A DNA stretch of 64,000 bases from Ophioceras dolichostomum. Its lineage: Eukaryota; Ascomycota; Sordariomycetes; Magnaporthales; Ophioceraceae. Below the pieces are notes generated by a model, which searched no databases, had not been told where the DNA came from, and saw only the letters and a program-made list of their open reading frames with translations. Shown piece after piece: positions 1 through 11,921 of this stretch. A program made the position numbers and the translations under genes. Position 1 is the stretch's first letter. Every line of letters begins with the position of its first letter. The stretch lies in assembly GCA_003049485.1 (NCBI GenBank), contig PYST01000102.1, positions 1-64,000 on the forward strand. The letters are read 5' to 3'.

Positions 1-261
1 GGGGAGGAGCGACGAGAAGCAAGTGCCCAACCCAGCCGGACGGCAGCGTTTCGTTCCGAGGATCTGGCCCCCGAAAAGACCCCTCCATCGCAGGTGAACA
101 ACCAGTTCCTAAAGGGTGCTTTCTCGGTCGACGAACGCGAGCTGATGTGGTGGGTGTGCAGCGTCACCCCGTACAGCGATCACATCACCCTTTGGCTGCC
201 GCTTGGCATCATCCACCAGTTGGGATGTGCGCTTGGCTTTTTCTTTCAGTTCTTCGGATAG
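1..261 (+). CDS. 3' end of an unidentified gene (partial, open at left edge)
   Basis: One frame is open from base 1 to a TAG at 259-261 (86 codons, no start inside). The encoded end is hydrophobic, with several tryptophans and a run of phenylalanines just before the stop, as in a final membrane segment. The opposite strand also has an open frame (109-330, 73 codons) in codon register with this one. By eye over the overlap (about bases 112-255), GC at codon positions 1/2/3 is roughly 52/40/75 per cent on the plus strand and 75/40/52 on the minus strand. The plus pattern is the one expected for fungal coding DNA, so I prefer the plus strand. No family was recognised. A splice site near 93 (CAG then GTG) is possible, so only the last about 55 codons may be one exon. 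Confidence 0.38.
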   Translation, partial: GEERREASAQPSRTAAFRSEDLAPEKTPPSQVNNQFLKGAFSVDERELMWWVCSVTPYSDHITLWLPLGIIHQLGCALGFFFQFFG

Positions 262-1290
262 ACAGATGGGCCCTTGTTGAGCTGGTTGGTTGGAAGTGAG
301 AGGGAGGGAGGGAGGATGGATGAGAAGCATAGCATAGGTTTGTATGTGGATGGATGGGTCGATGGATGGTAAGTAGGTATGTGTGTGGATGTAAGTGCCT
401 GGAGTCTAGGGGGAGAGTCTGGTGGTACCAAACGATCAAACGTCTAGCCCAGTCCATCCATCCGAACAACACGACGGCGACGGCGGCACACGAAGTATCA
501 CTCTTCGGGCATCCACGAGAGCGAAACGAACCAGCAAACGAACGAGCGAAGGGAAACCAGGGGATGGGGGTGCGATCAAGAGATGCTTGGAGGATTTGAT
601 GCAAACCGGGAAGTATCTCTTTGTCAATCGAAAGTATCTCCCGTCTTCGCTTCCGGTTTCCCCCTTGTTTGTTTGATCTTGTCCCTCGTTTATTCTCCTC
701 CTCCTCCAGCACGCATCCAGGGGTATGTTTGAGTGAGTGCGTGAGGAGGGCTCCTCCTCCTCCTCGCCGGCGGTATGATTGATTAGGTATCCCACACGCA
801 CGCCGTTTGACAGGATTGTGTTTTATTGATTTTTGGGTCCTCAAACTAAGCCTTGCGATCGGACCCAGGCGGATTCTCAGTAAGGGCTGAAAAGAAAAGG
901 AAGTGGAAGCAATTCAGGTGTGGGTTGGTTGAGTTTTCCAGAAACCAACAGCAGATTCGTCTGTTCTTTTTTTCTCTCCCCTGCCCCTGCCCCTCTCCAT
1001 TCCCCAGACCATAGACGCGCGAGTGAGCGAAAAGAGGCGTCGGCGGCCTCTGGGACAAGCGCGCGGTCATCGGCAGTTGGGTGCACTGCCCTGCTCGCCA
1101 ACCATCACCCGACGCAGCGTCACCGCTTCGCACCTGGGTCCTGGAGACCTGGAGTCAATGAGATCACAGAAGATGTGTGCAACACTGTGGCAGTGGGCAG
1201 GGGGATCCTACAGGGGAGGGGGGGCGTGGGAAAGGGTCCTTTCAGCGGTATGGCTCAGTGTGCTGCTGGAGGGCTTGCGTGCTGGGGCTG

Positions 1291-1316
1291 GTGCTGTGTG
1301 GTGCTGTGTGGTGCTG
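1291..1316. repeat. Short tandem repeat, 10-bp unit
   Basis: Two and a half copies of gtgctgtgtg in tandem inside the gene-poor left region. No associated gene. Confidence 0.8.
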
Positions 1317-2835
1317 CGCTCCCCTGTGCTGTGTAGGGGTCCCTTAGTGGCCAACCGCTGTGGTGCGCTGCCGGGGAAGGTGAGGAATGGGGCCCGCTGT
1401 AACTGCAAGCCAGTGGCGGCGCTGCAATCAGGTCACAGCCCCCCCGAGATCTTGCAGCAGCGAGAACATTAACCGCGGATTCCACGCCCTCTAAACCCTG
1501 GCCGTTGACGTGAGCCCTGCTATGTGCTGTATTGGCGACGAGCAGAATGCATCATTTTCGTCGAAAAGCCACGGTGATTGGGCAGTGACGGCCTGAAAGA
1601 GCCACTTTCTTAGCGGGCGGGGTTTTTTGAACCACACGCACCCCTCATCAATCTCAATCAACACAGCAAACAAGACCTCGGCGCAAGGTGAGGACTAAAG
1701 GATATTGCAAACGAAAAGGCACGTTGGCGGCGACTGCGGCGCGGGCGGTGGGAGAACAGTCACCTCGGACTTTTACTCATCGTGTCATCCGGCACGGGGG
1801 ATGGATCAATGAGGGGGGAACATGAACAGGGTATGGTAGGACAGCTGCTATGCGTTGGACATCGTACATGGCAACTTCTCGCGGTCTTGACCCGTTCCGA
1901 TCATCAACCGCGTGGGGGGGAAAGAACCAAGGCAGGTTGGCGGCACGTACCGCAGGCCGCTCTCCGCTCAGTGTGGTTTTTCATGACCAATGCTTCCTCC
2001 CAGGTGGTTCCCCTTGATCATGCCGCGGACCCCAATGATCTTCAGGTCGGGGGAGGGATGAGGGAAGAAAACGCCGCACCGTCGTAGAATATTGCCTACG
2101 GCGTGGTTCGATCGCCGCCGTCATGACTCCTGCCGTCGGCCTCCAACGCACGTACCACATACACACATACAGACAGACACACACCTTTGAGGGGAACGAG
2201 ATGCGGCGCCATCCATGTCGAATAGGGCAGGTGTGCTGTGAGCTGCCGCGAATCCGGCGATAGCTGAGCTGCTCTTTGGAAGCCTCTTCTCCGCGGCCGC
2301 TTGCCGGGCGGCGTGCCTGGCCCCCATCCATCCCCCTTCTCCATCGGACACCTATAAGACATACATACCACAGGCTCAGTGCAGCATTCTAGCCCCCAAG
2401 CCCGCCGACGCGAGGTCGACTGTGGAGAGAGAGTTGGTCGACAGACAGGTGCTCTCAGTCATGGCTCATGACCTCAGGCTGCTAGCGTCCAGACCAGGGT
2501 CATATATCATCCATCACAATATATTGCGAAATACGGAATAACCCCATGTTGCATTATCTCTTTCTGTGCACACTCAAGGTAAGGGACAGGCACACACGAT
2601 ATTGCCTTTCTCCCCCTTTCCATCCTTCCCAGTTGAGACTGGAGTAAGTCGGTCGGTTCCGGTATTAGAACAGATATGGGATATTAGTCACAAGACCGTG
2701 GCATATGTTGCACAAAATGTACGCATGTAGTAAACATGCTGGCTGTCCAGTACCTATCCATAACGTAGGATGGTGATCCGTGTAAGTCGATCACCAGGAA
2801 TAAGCATGCGTAGGTCGTATTCCTTGGGTTTATGT

Positions 2836-2857
2836 TCCTCCTCCTCCTCCTCCTCCT
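2836..2857. repeat. (TCC)n microsatellite
   Basis: Seven uninterrupted TCC triplets plus one base, in noncoding DNA. Confidence 0.9.
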
Positions 2858-5800
2858 GGAGACCCGTCTTGCGACCCGGGACCTCGTGCAATGTAGGAAC
2901 TTGAGAAAGGCCCCGCGATAGAGTTGAGGCCCCGCATCACTTATGGGAAGCTCCTGTGTATTAACTCCGTATCCCGTGCCGTACGGGATGGTGCTTTACT
3001 CCTCTTCCTTCCCTCTCGTCCCTCCACCTCGAAAATCCAAGACTTTTATATTCGGCTACAGATTGTACAGGAACTCGGGAGTCGGGACGATGTAACCAAT
3101 GATGCTAATTTTGGGTCGGTTTTTTTGTCTTGTCCCCTTGGTTTTAAGTCTCTTCCGTCCTCCCTGAGATACCGAGGCGTGGTGATGATGAATAATGATT
3201 GATGCCTCTTCCAGGCCTGGAACCATTTCGTATCCGTGCCGTTCATTCTTTTTCATCACCGACTTGATCGTGAAGTACCTCGATGTACAGTACCCAGGAG
3301 CAGATTCTGGATCAATCGGTGGAGCAAACAGGGAAAGACTTGAAGACGCACGCCCGAAAAGAAAGGATGTTCTCTTTCTGCCTCTTGTGATGATTCCATC
3401 TTGAACAAATGCGGCGACCGGAGAAGTGGGGTCGCGCCCGGAATTCTCCTTCTTCCGTGCAAGCCACATCACGGTTCTGGTTAAGCTCCTCTTGTCCAGT
3501 TACCAAATCTGGGAGAAAGGGGCGTTCTTACCCCTCGTCCCCCCTCGTCCCACTCGCATCGACGCTGGTCTAGAACTCTGAGGTGGCCCTGACAGGGCCT
3601 GCCAAAATCCGGGCGGCTGGATATCACCAGTACCGGCCGGCACCGACCAGCACCGACCAGCACCCAGCCAGGCGTCGCTCATCTCAGAATAGCTAGCTCG
3701 CACGGAGGAGAAGCCGGGGATGGTCCGTCATTTGGCGCTATCGTCGACGCCCATCGAGTTGCGTCCGTACCCAGCCAAAGAGAGGCTACTGGTGGGTGTG
3801 CCGTGCCCACCGCCGACTGGGGTTGTTGAAGGCACTGATGAAAAACTAGTGGCATATCTCGGGCACGGCGATGCGGATCATAACAGGGCTCTGATATCAA
3901 TTGGACTTTTCCGGGATGTGATGATATCTGGCGCGGCACAGAGTCTTCATACAACCTCCCACCTCCTCGCACCTCCTATCAATGCATCCATCCACCCTCC
4001 AAGTCAACCAATTCTTTGGCTCGCTTCTGTGAGTTGTGACGATGAGAGCTAGGTAACTCCGTGTGGTTGGGGGCATATCATCGGTGTGATTCGACCCAAG
4101 ACAGCGCAGCAACAAGGAAAGCCAAGCAGCCAAACCTGCATTCGATATGCACGGCCGACAGGACCATCACACACGCTAAAAAAGCAAGAAGGGGCGGGTT
4201 TTTGGCACTTCGCTTTCCTCTCTTGGGCAAGCTCAATCATCCCAAGCATCTGGACCGCTCGATCGGGTCTCCCATGACACTGCTTCCCGCGGTCCTGGTG
4301 ACGAGGGGAGGGGGGAGACACGGTTTGGGGTGCCGGGATGGTGGGAAGAGTTGCCCAGCCCAGTTTGAGCCAGGGAAAAGCGCCATATCTTACGAATCGA
4401 AGACAATCCACGTATCTCCTCTCCCGCCACATTCAATGGGTTGAGGGTGTCAATAATGAGGGGAACCCGGCAAGGTCGGGTTAGTGCGCTGAATGATACG
4501 TCGACAAGCGAAGTCCAAAAAGAAAGACAACGCAACAAGTTCAAGACCGGCTACCAGCGGACGGCGGCCAATCACGTCCCTCCTGTCTGTCATCACATTC
4601 CTCTTCTTGCCTGTCTCGAGGTCACATCTCCCATTTGGCTGTCCCCCTCCATGTTTCCCTGCTCCGCGGAGCCCCCTCTCCCTCTCCTGGGCTGGGGATT
4701 CCTGCCCTCTATCGAGGAGGGTCAGCGATATTTTTTCGGCTCGTCCACGGGACCGATGGGCCAAGCTGGTCGTCCATTTGCCAAGTCCTGTTCGTCCTAT
4801 ATTGAGAGAGATCAAGGCTCCAGCCAGGACAGCCTCGCAAACTCGTAAATTAGCTTTCCATAGGTGCTCATACGCTGGATGCCTGGGAGGCGTGTGGGTG
4901 GCCGCGCCAGGCACCTGCGATCACTTCGTCTTGCCAATGCATCGCCTGGAATCCCCCCGTATTTTGGACTTCCCCACCCAACTGCCCTACGTACGAAGGG
5001 GGGAAGAAGGAAGCCGTAGGCACACGCTAGGTTGCTAGGTTGCTCTGCTAGTTACAACGTAGGCTGCGTCAATTTCCCCCTCCCTTCTCACTCGCCGTCG
5101 AGCGAGGGATAGGAAAACCAGCCAGTCAAAACGCTGCAATAAGCTCAGGTGTGCACCTTTTGGAGCGGAGAATCCCGAACGAAGCCAGTTAGCGGCACCT
5201 CGTCCTTGTCGTGGGCAAGAAGCCAGTATGCCGGTTCCCGCGGGCGGTCTGTTGGACCGGTTGAGACAAGACAAGACGGACGTGCGTTCGACTGCTGCTG
5301 GTGCTGCCGGTTTTCCTTTTTCTTTTGGGCCGGTGGCTGGTCGTGCAGCAGATAGTTTCATAGCACACGCTTCCAGGCCGGTCCATCGGTGAACAACTAC
5401 CCTCGCGGGGTCCACCAGGTCGGCGACCTGAACGCGGCAATATCCGCACATCACATCAATCACTGTGATGTGATATCGATGTTGAACGCACACCCTCCCC
5501 CGACAAATCGTCCCCCCTTTCTTTTCACTTATGATGTACCGAGAAAGTATCTCGACAGATACCGCAAAAAGCATATTCGAAGCTAGCGATTTTTGATTAT
5601 ATCCTTGCCTTACAGGAAAATATAGGCGTGGGGATGGATGCGTGCCGTGCCAAGGAGCCCCCATTTGATAGGAGATTTAGCCTGACCCAGTGCTGTGGTT
5701 CTGCGCCGCACGCTGGCACTCATCGCAGGTCAAGAGCAGGCCTGTGCAACTGGATCCCCACTCGGCTTTCCCTGTTTTGTTCTTTCCTCCTCCTTGGAGT

Positions 5801-8410
5801 CCTTGCTCGACAAGAGCCACTGAATGATACCCTATGAGAAGCATTTAAGTCACATGGAAGATGTGTTATTGAAACATCGTCTTGGTATCTTCTTTCTGCT
5901 CGCTTTCGCCAGTCGTTGCAATGTTCGGATTAGCTTTGGTTATGGAGCCAACAAGGGGTGGGAAAATCACCGTCTGTGGCAGGCCATCACCTCAACCACG
6001 CGGGCTCGGCGGGCTACTCGAGGGTAACTTGAACGGCTCCTAATAGTACGTAGACGGACCATCGGACTGGATGTGTTGAGTTTTGACTGGACTGTACCCT
6101 TCCCCGTCGAAGCTCAACGCTTGAGGGCGACTGGCTTCCAGGCCGTGTTCACCTGGAACACCGGAAGTTCCCGGCCACAACTTTCTGAGTTGGCTCCTGC
6201 CCCCTGCTGCATGCTTGGCTGGGGCCTCCCTGTTGCTGCTTTCTCCGGAGCAATTGTCTGTCCCGACTCTGGGCCTCAAATCACGAAATTCCTCCGCAGT
6301 CAGAAGAAGAAAGAAACACGAGCAATGCCACGGTGGCATCCGGCTAGCCAGGTGCTTTGCTTTGCTTCACCTCATCTTTGCCGTCTTCCGCGTGAGAAGA
6401 AATTGGATAAACTTTCTTTTCCTTCGTGCATGCATTTCTCCTTGCTCCGTCTCCCCTCTCCCCTCTTCCCTCCAAATTTGTTCCCCACTGAATATGCACC
6501 AAGATTGGCGCCCCGTAAATCAGTCGATCCTCCCGACGAAGTGGTTTGGGTAGATGCCAAGGTTAGCGATACGACCTTTCACGCTTAACGTTACCCAAAG
6601 AAGCTTAGCTCTTAACGTCGGGGTTCTGGGGATTGGACGGAGCGCCAGCGTGGCACTTGGGAATAACCAGGGGCAGAGCAGCACGAGCGCCAGGGGCCCG
6701 TCTTTCGTGTTCAGCGGTCCCCAGGGCCACAAGGCCACTGCTGATCCTGCATGTTCAGGGCCTATCCCTGGGTTTCCTGTTCGATGGAGTTTCGGGGTGG
6801 GATTTGTCGGTCCAAGCTTCATGTCTCCAGTCCTCAGTCAGTCCTCACTGCCTAAAGATAGCGGGATGAGCGAGACATGAATGATCCTGGACCTTTCATT
6901 CCGGCAGTTCATTCCCAGCAATATGCTTGACTCATAAAACAAAAAAAGTATGTGAACATGAGACGGCCAAGGGGAAAAGAAAGAAACAGAAACAAAGTTT
7001 TCGCAAAGGGAGGCTCAACTCCCTGGCATACCCACGCCCACCAGACAGAGGGACAGGGGATGGACCGGGACAAGGTCGATGCGGGAGGGAAATGACGGTC
7101 ATGTTGATCCAACCAAACAGCGCTCTCAATTGAATGCTGCCAGATCACATGTGTGCTCCTTTTCCACTGCTTTTTCCTCCCACTCTTGGGCTCCTATCCT
7201 CCTCCCCCCGGTCCGGGCCTTGGCTCATCCGAGATTAGGAGCCGTCCAACGTCGCCCGCGACCCCCGACAAAACCACCACACAGAAACAAGCAAGTGCAA
7301 GCACGCCCCCTCCATCTCGCTCTCTCTATCCTCCACGGGATGCGTGCGGCGCCAAAAAAGAAATATCACGATAAATATTTTCCTTCGCCCTACGGACGTA
7401 CCAACGTATGTATGCAGGGAAACAAATAGAACTCATCGTACCTGTCAGAAGAATGCATATTCGAACAGGTTCTAGAGCCGCCATGTTCAAGGGGTTCGAA
7501 TATTTCCCGTCTTTATCGCGCCATTTCCGTTGTGCACATGTTCCCGTGTGCCAATATTCTGTGCATCCCATGCCATCCAGAACAGGGGACCTCAACATCA
7601 ATCATCACAACCACCACCATCATGATCATCATCGTCATCCGAGGGGGCGTCTCGACCCGACTGACAGACACCCAGGCCGCAGGGCCCGCTACCACCTGCC
7701 AGGAACCAGCCCTTTCTCCCCGACTGCCGCAGTCGTGGCGCCTTACCTCGCGATTGTTGGGGCTTGGGATTTTAGGCTAGGCTGGGGGGGCTTGCTGGCT
7801 TGCTGGCTAGCAAGGAACATGGGTGAACACTGAATTGGACAGAGCGCTACGGGGCTAGCCCAGTTAAACACGTTTAAACACAACCAAACAAACAGTTCGA
7901 TTCCATGCGTGTTGAGAGGAGATTTCCGTCGGAAGGGATATGAGATACGCCTTGCCTGAGCCTAGCGAAGCCTAGCCTTCTGGTTTCCCGAGGACGATGC
8001 CCCGTTCTCCCACATTCTCCCCCCGCAGTGCTCTTTTCCCAAAGAAGGGTTGGTATACGAACGCAAGCGGGCTATCATCGATGAGCTTTGGAAGGTTTTG
8101 GCCCAGCCTTGGATGTGGACCGAAAACGGTAGGTATAGGTGTCGATCATCGACTCACCCACACTTTGAGCGGTACAGCTGCAGTTTGTCAGAGAGGTCCA
8201 GCCGTCTTCAGCGTCTCGTGGTGCCTGTTTTGGTGCGTTGTACAGCGCATTCATCGAATCCTTCAGTGGGTTTACTACCGCTTGCAATGCTCGAGCGTGC
8301 CGGCTGGCTGCCCCATTCCCCCTCCTCCCCATCGTTTTCTTTATGCCTTGGGGGTGTTTTCTGGGTTGCCTGCCAGAAACGAAAACGAACAGTCGAGCGT
8401 GATGTGATTG

Positions 8411-8411
<1 letters not shown>

Positions 8412-8446
<35 letters not shown>
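8412..8446. repeat. (TG)n microsatellite
   Basis: About 17.5 uninterrupted TG units in noncoding DNA. It is likely length-variable between isolates. The Thr-His repeats translated across it on the minus strand are an artefact of the repeat. Confidence 0.95.
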
Positions 8447-8449
<3 letters not shown>

Positions 8450-9806
8450 ATGATCGTGATGATCGTCTGCCTGTTGCGTGCCTCGCTTGCGCTCTCTCTC
8501 TCCACGTCCGCCCCTTCGTCCAGCCACTCTACCTCTCACGACTGTCGCACCGAATATGGTTCTGTCTCGTGGTCTCCTCCCATCATCTCCATCCTCTCCG
8601 TCCACTCTAAACTCCTTTTGTGACGAATGCGGCTCTGTAACTCATCACATGCAAGAGTGTATGAGCCGAAAACATCCTCTGACCGCCCAAAGGTTTCGTC
8701 TTCGCCTACTCAACTGTGTGGGCGGGTGGAGGGAGAAGGGGAAAGGGGGCGGCATGATGGACATTTCTTTGGTTGTGCTGTGCGGCTTGCGGCCGTAAAA
8801 GTCACCTGTAGAGTGTGCTGGACAATGCCATTTGATTTTTTGCAGGCGATGCGCCCACTGTGAATACGACCCTGCCTCTGCCTATCAGTGCCGGAATCGG
8901 TAAGTTCTTCGCGGGACCAGACTTCAATATTTTTTTTTCGTCTGCCTGAGGGGAGGGAGGGAACACATAGCCCCCAGACCGCCCGCCCGATCATACAGGA
9001 GAACGAACCCAAAACCTCACGGCCGAGACGCACGGTGACAGACAGGAGGCCCCATGCAGCGCCTGATTTCTGATTTTGAGCCTCATCGCTGCTCGCTGCT
9101 GGCTGGCCCGCATGCGTTCCTACCTGCCTGCCTGTTTGTCTGCCTGTCTCGGGACCCAGAATGTTCGGAACCGGGCTAGTCTCCGGCTAGTTGTTGAAAC
9201 AGGAGAGAATCTAGTTTGAACAGGCAGAGAGATATGACAGGTAGAGTTAGGTACATTGAAACGCGAAAAGAAACATCTATGTACTACGACAACCCAAACC
9301 CCGGTTCGTCGTCGTCAAGAAACTGGATGAACCACTCGGCGATACCGAGCTCATCCAATCCATCCCATCCTCCTCGCGCTCGAGGCCATATCCAGAAAAA
9401 CCCTCCTCCAATGTGCAAAGACGACGAGCCGCCGCCCGCCCTACTACAGTGCTTTGCCACAGCCTTTCCACCTTTCCTGCCTTATCGCCACGCTGCGATA
9501 TCACCCCATTCCAGGCAGGAGATGTGTCGAGAGACGGTAGGCAAAGCCACTTACAGCCACCACAAGCTCGAGTTGGGTCCAGGAGTTGTTCTGGGTTGGA
9601 ATGGGAATGCCTGATGACAAGGAATAGCCGTCATCTCTCATGATCTCCGGTCCCACCACGGCAGTTGCCCGTTCCGTAGATCCCACCTCCGTGGTCCGTC
9701 CCGGGGGTGTGGTACTGCCCGCCGAGCCCCCGGACCTGACCTTCCTATCGGTCCGATTGTGGATCTGTCACGCACCGACACTCCGGGCATCAATCATCAT
9801 CACCCA

Positions 9807-11189
9807 TCACAAGTTGGCGACCTCGCTCCTCCAGCCCCAACCGCCTGGGGCGGACTTGTCTAACATGACCATGCCGGACGCCTGGCAGATCTCCATCACG
9901 ATGCTCCTCACGGCCTTGACCTCGTCGATAGTCGCACCGCCGTTGAGAGCGCCCTTGAGGTGGCCTTTCAGTTGGGGGTTAACCTGTACGTCCGCGTGGA
10001 ACCGTTAGCGGCCAGTTCGTCATAGTGCTAGATTTTGAGAACTTGACACTGGGCCAGGTAAGCTGGGCTCAGCTTAACGCCGCATGCCCCGCCGATAGAA
10101 ATCTGTTTAGAAGGGGACAAGGGCCAGCTCGCCTTTGAGGCGAACGTATGGGCATATCCGCCAGACAGAGGCATGACGACTGTCGCAGTCTCAGGGGTAA
10201 GAGCCAGGTGAGGGCATCTGCTGGGGAGAAGTGGAATCTTGCATCGTCCATTCCTCTTGATAGAGCTTCTCTTTCAAAAACCACACCACTCAGTTGCCCT
10301 TTGACACCTAGGCAGTGATGGGGGAGGGTGATGGGGTGAATGGATCAGAGAGGCCGCGGGCAGGAAAAGAATGGGAGCCATGCACAAACTGGCGCCGGTT
10401 TTTTGACGTTGTGCCAGGAATGACGGAACATACGTCTTGCGGGATCAGGCCTGCAATCAGGACAAATGACGTCTCAGCAGCCGTAAGGACGGTCGTGTTG
10501 CTGAGCAGGTAGCCATAGATGAGCCGGGCCGTGAGGCCGAGGTCTTCGGTGCCTGATCGATCCATCTGGCCCATGACCCTCTTCGCGACCTTGCCGTAGA
10601 CCATGTCGAAGAAGCGCTGGCCCCGGTGCAGGATCTGAGAGGATGGCACGTCGTGCATCTCGACGGGCCGTGAGGTGGGCGAGAACCCCAGTGGCTCGTC
10701 GACGAGATGTGGCGGCGTGTGCTTCTTCAGCTCCAGGAGGGCATTGATGGTCTGTGTTTCGGGCTCTGGACGTTAGCAGATGCTGCTAATCAAGACTTGA
10801 CAATTGAATACCCGCACTTGCAGCTGACTGTCAACAACTCAAGACCAGGAGCTGACTGGGGTGCCGCTAGTCCGGCCCCCTTTGGCGATGTGCCGGGTAC
10901 TCATAAGTGATGGCAACGGTACCTTTGGCAGACCTCCTATCGCAGCGGTCTTAACAAGAGCCTCCCGCATGCGACGGGTCATTCCGAGCTGGTCCTCTTG
11001 TGAGGGAGGCTGCTCCACATGGTCGGCGCCATGGTCTAACACGTGCTTGTACACGGCAGGGATTTCGTCCGGGCGGTTCAGGACAGTCAACGTCGTTGCC
11101 GCGATGAAATACCATGCGTTTCGGGGTAGATTTGGCTGTCTCCGGATAGACGATAGAAGGGAAGGGGTAATAATGGCCGGAAGGGCCAT
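9807..11189 (-). CDS. AhpD/carboxymuconolactone decarboxylase-like protein
   Basis: Three exons, complement of 10923-11189, 10434-10751 and 9807-9983, give a 253-residue protein; all junctions are phase 0. The all-helical AhpD-like fold is suggested by the segment beginning TINALLELKKH (about residue 90) and by the C-terminal helices after the second junction (DEVKAVRSIVMEICQASG). Fungal relatives are usually annotated as carboxymuconolactone decarboxylase family and include peroxisomal matrix proteins such as yeast Pxp2. The CxxC redox pair of true AhpD is absent: a single cysteine lies near residue 230. The protein ends in ANL, the same tripeptide as the weak peroxisomal signal of mammalian catalase. 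The second intron is long (450 nt) and the first donor, GTACCG, is weak. The gene is head to head with hrd1, 732 nt apart. The family is fairly secure; substrate and compartment are not known. Confidence 0.8.
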
Positions 11190-11921
11190 TGGGGAGCCTG
11201 CGCTAAGGATATCGGGTCACTGGAAAAGCGAGCGCGAGCTCGGATGTGTTAAAGTCTAGATGGACCGGACAAGGGGAACGCCTCTTCTCTAACTAAAATA
11301 TAAATAGACGTTAGATAATGACACTGGAGAAAACGTCTAGATTCTACCTGTGATAGAAAGAAGAACGATCACAGTCCTGAATTATAGTTATAGCACTCTT
11401 TCCGGTGACGAAAGAGGTCGCCCCGGACGGAGTTCCGTCCATAACTGCCGCGAAATCACGGGGCGGTTCGCACTGATCCGGCCGACGGGCCGTGGCAAAG
11501 AGTGGGGCGCATGGGGCCGACTGGATCCCGCGAACGGTCAAGCGTTGTTCCGAACCTTCCAAAGCACTGGTTCTTGCCAGCCAATCCCATGGCGCCATTT
11601 TTGATCGCTGGATTGTTGCTGCCAACGACACGTCACGTGCCACATACTCCATACCAAGCTTCCCGTCTCCACTGGTCGTTCCTGCGTCATCGCGAAACCC
11701 GAAGCTGACCAAATGAGCAAGCAATCCAACGTGGCTTCATCATCAGAGCAAACATGAGCGTTGCGCAGTGACCAGCCAGCTCCGAGCCTCCAAGCCAGGC
11801 TTGCGCCCCTCATCACTTGGGGAGATAATGATGGACTCCTAGATTCCTGCATTACATTCTTTACCTGATTTTTCTTGTTTTCTGTTTCTTTGCATTTTGC
11901 GATCGACCAGCACCCATTTTC
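11190..11921. promoter_or_regulatory. Divergent upstream region of the AhpD-like gene and hrd1
   Basis: This 732-nt noncoding stretch separates the two start codons. It holds T-rich tracts just before the hrd1 ATG and a CACGTG-containing segment (within acacgtcacgtgcc, about 11630) that could bind bHLH factors. No TATA box is obvious on either side. Confidence 0.4.

Larger units (their letters stand above)
262..9806. other. Gene-poor region with simple repeats
   Basis: About 9.5 kb in which no long frame shows family motifs, splice-supported exons or a convincing coding bias on either strand. It holds pyrimidine tracts, short tandem repeats (a 10-mer caccgaccag twice at 3641-3660, CAT/ATC-rich stretches near 7590-7640) and the microsatellites listed separately. 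A weak candidate exon lies on the minus strand and ends at 9284 (see findings). No transposase, reverse transcriptase, long terminal repeat or tRNA was recognised. Base composition is moderate rather than AT-rich, so it does not look like heavily RIP-mutated repeat DNA. Confidence 0.5.

Noticed and set aside
5035..5664. 209-codon frame on the minus strand
   Set aside because: No motif and no convincing ATG (the open frame starts on a non-ATG codon). Cys/Arg/Pro-rich composition looks like chance.
8412..8446. TG repeat as a telomeric or CRISPR-like array
   Set aside because: A plain dinucleotide microsatellite, with no spacers and no TTAGGG units.
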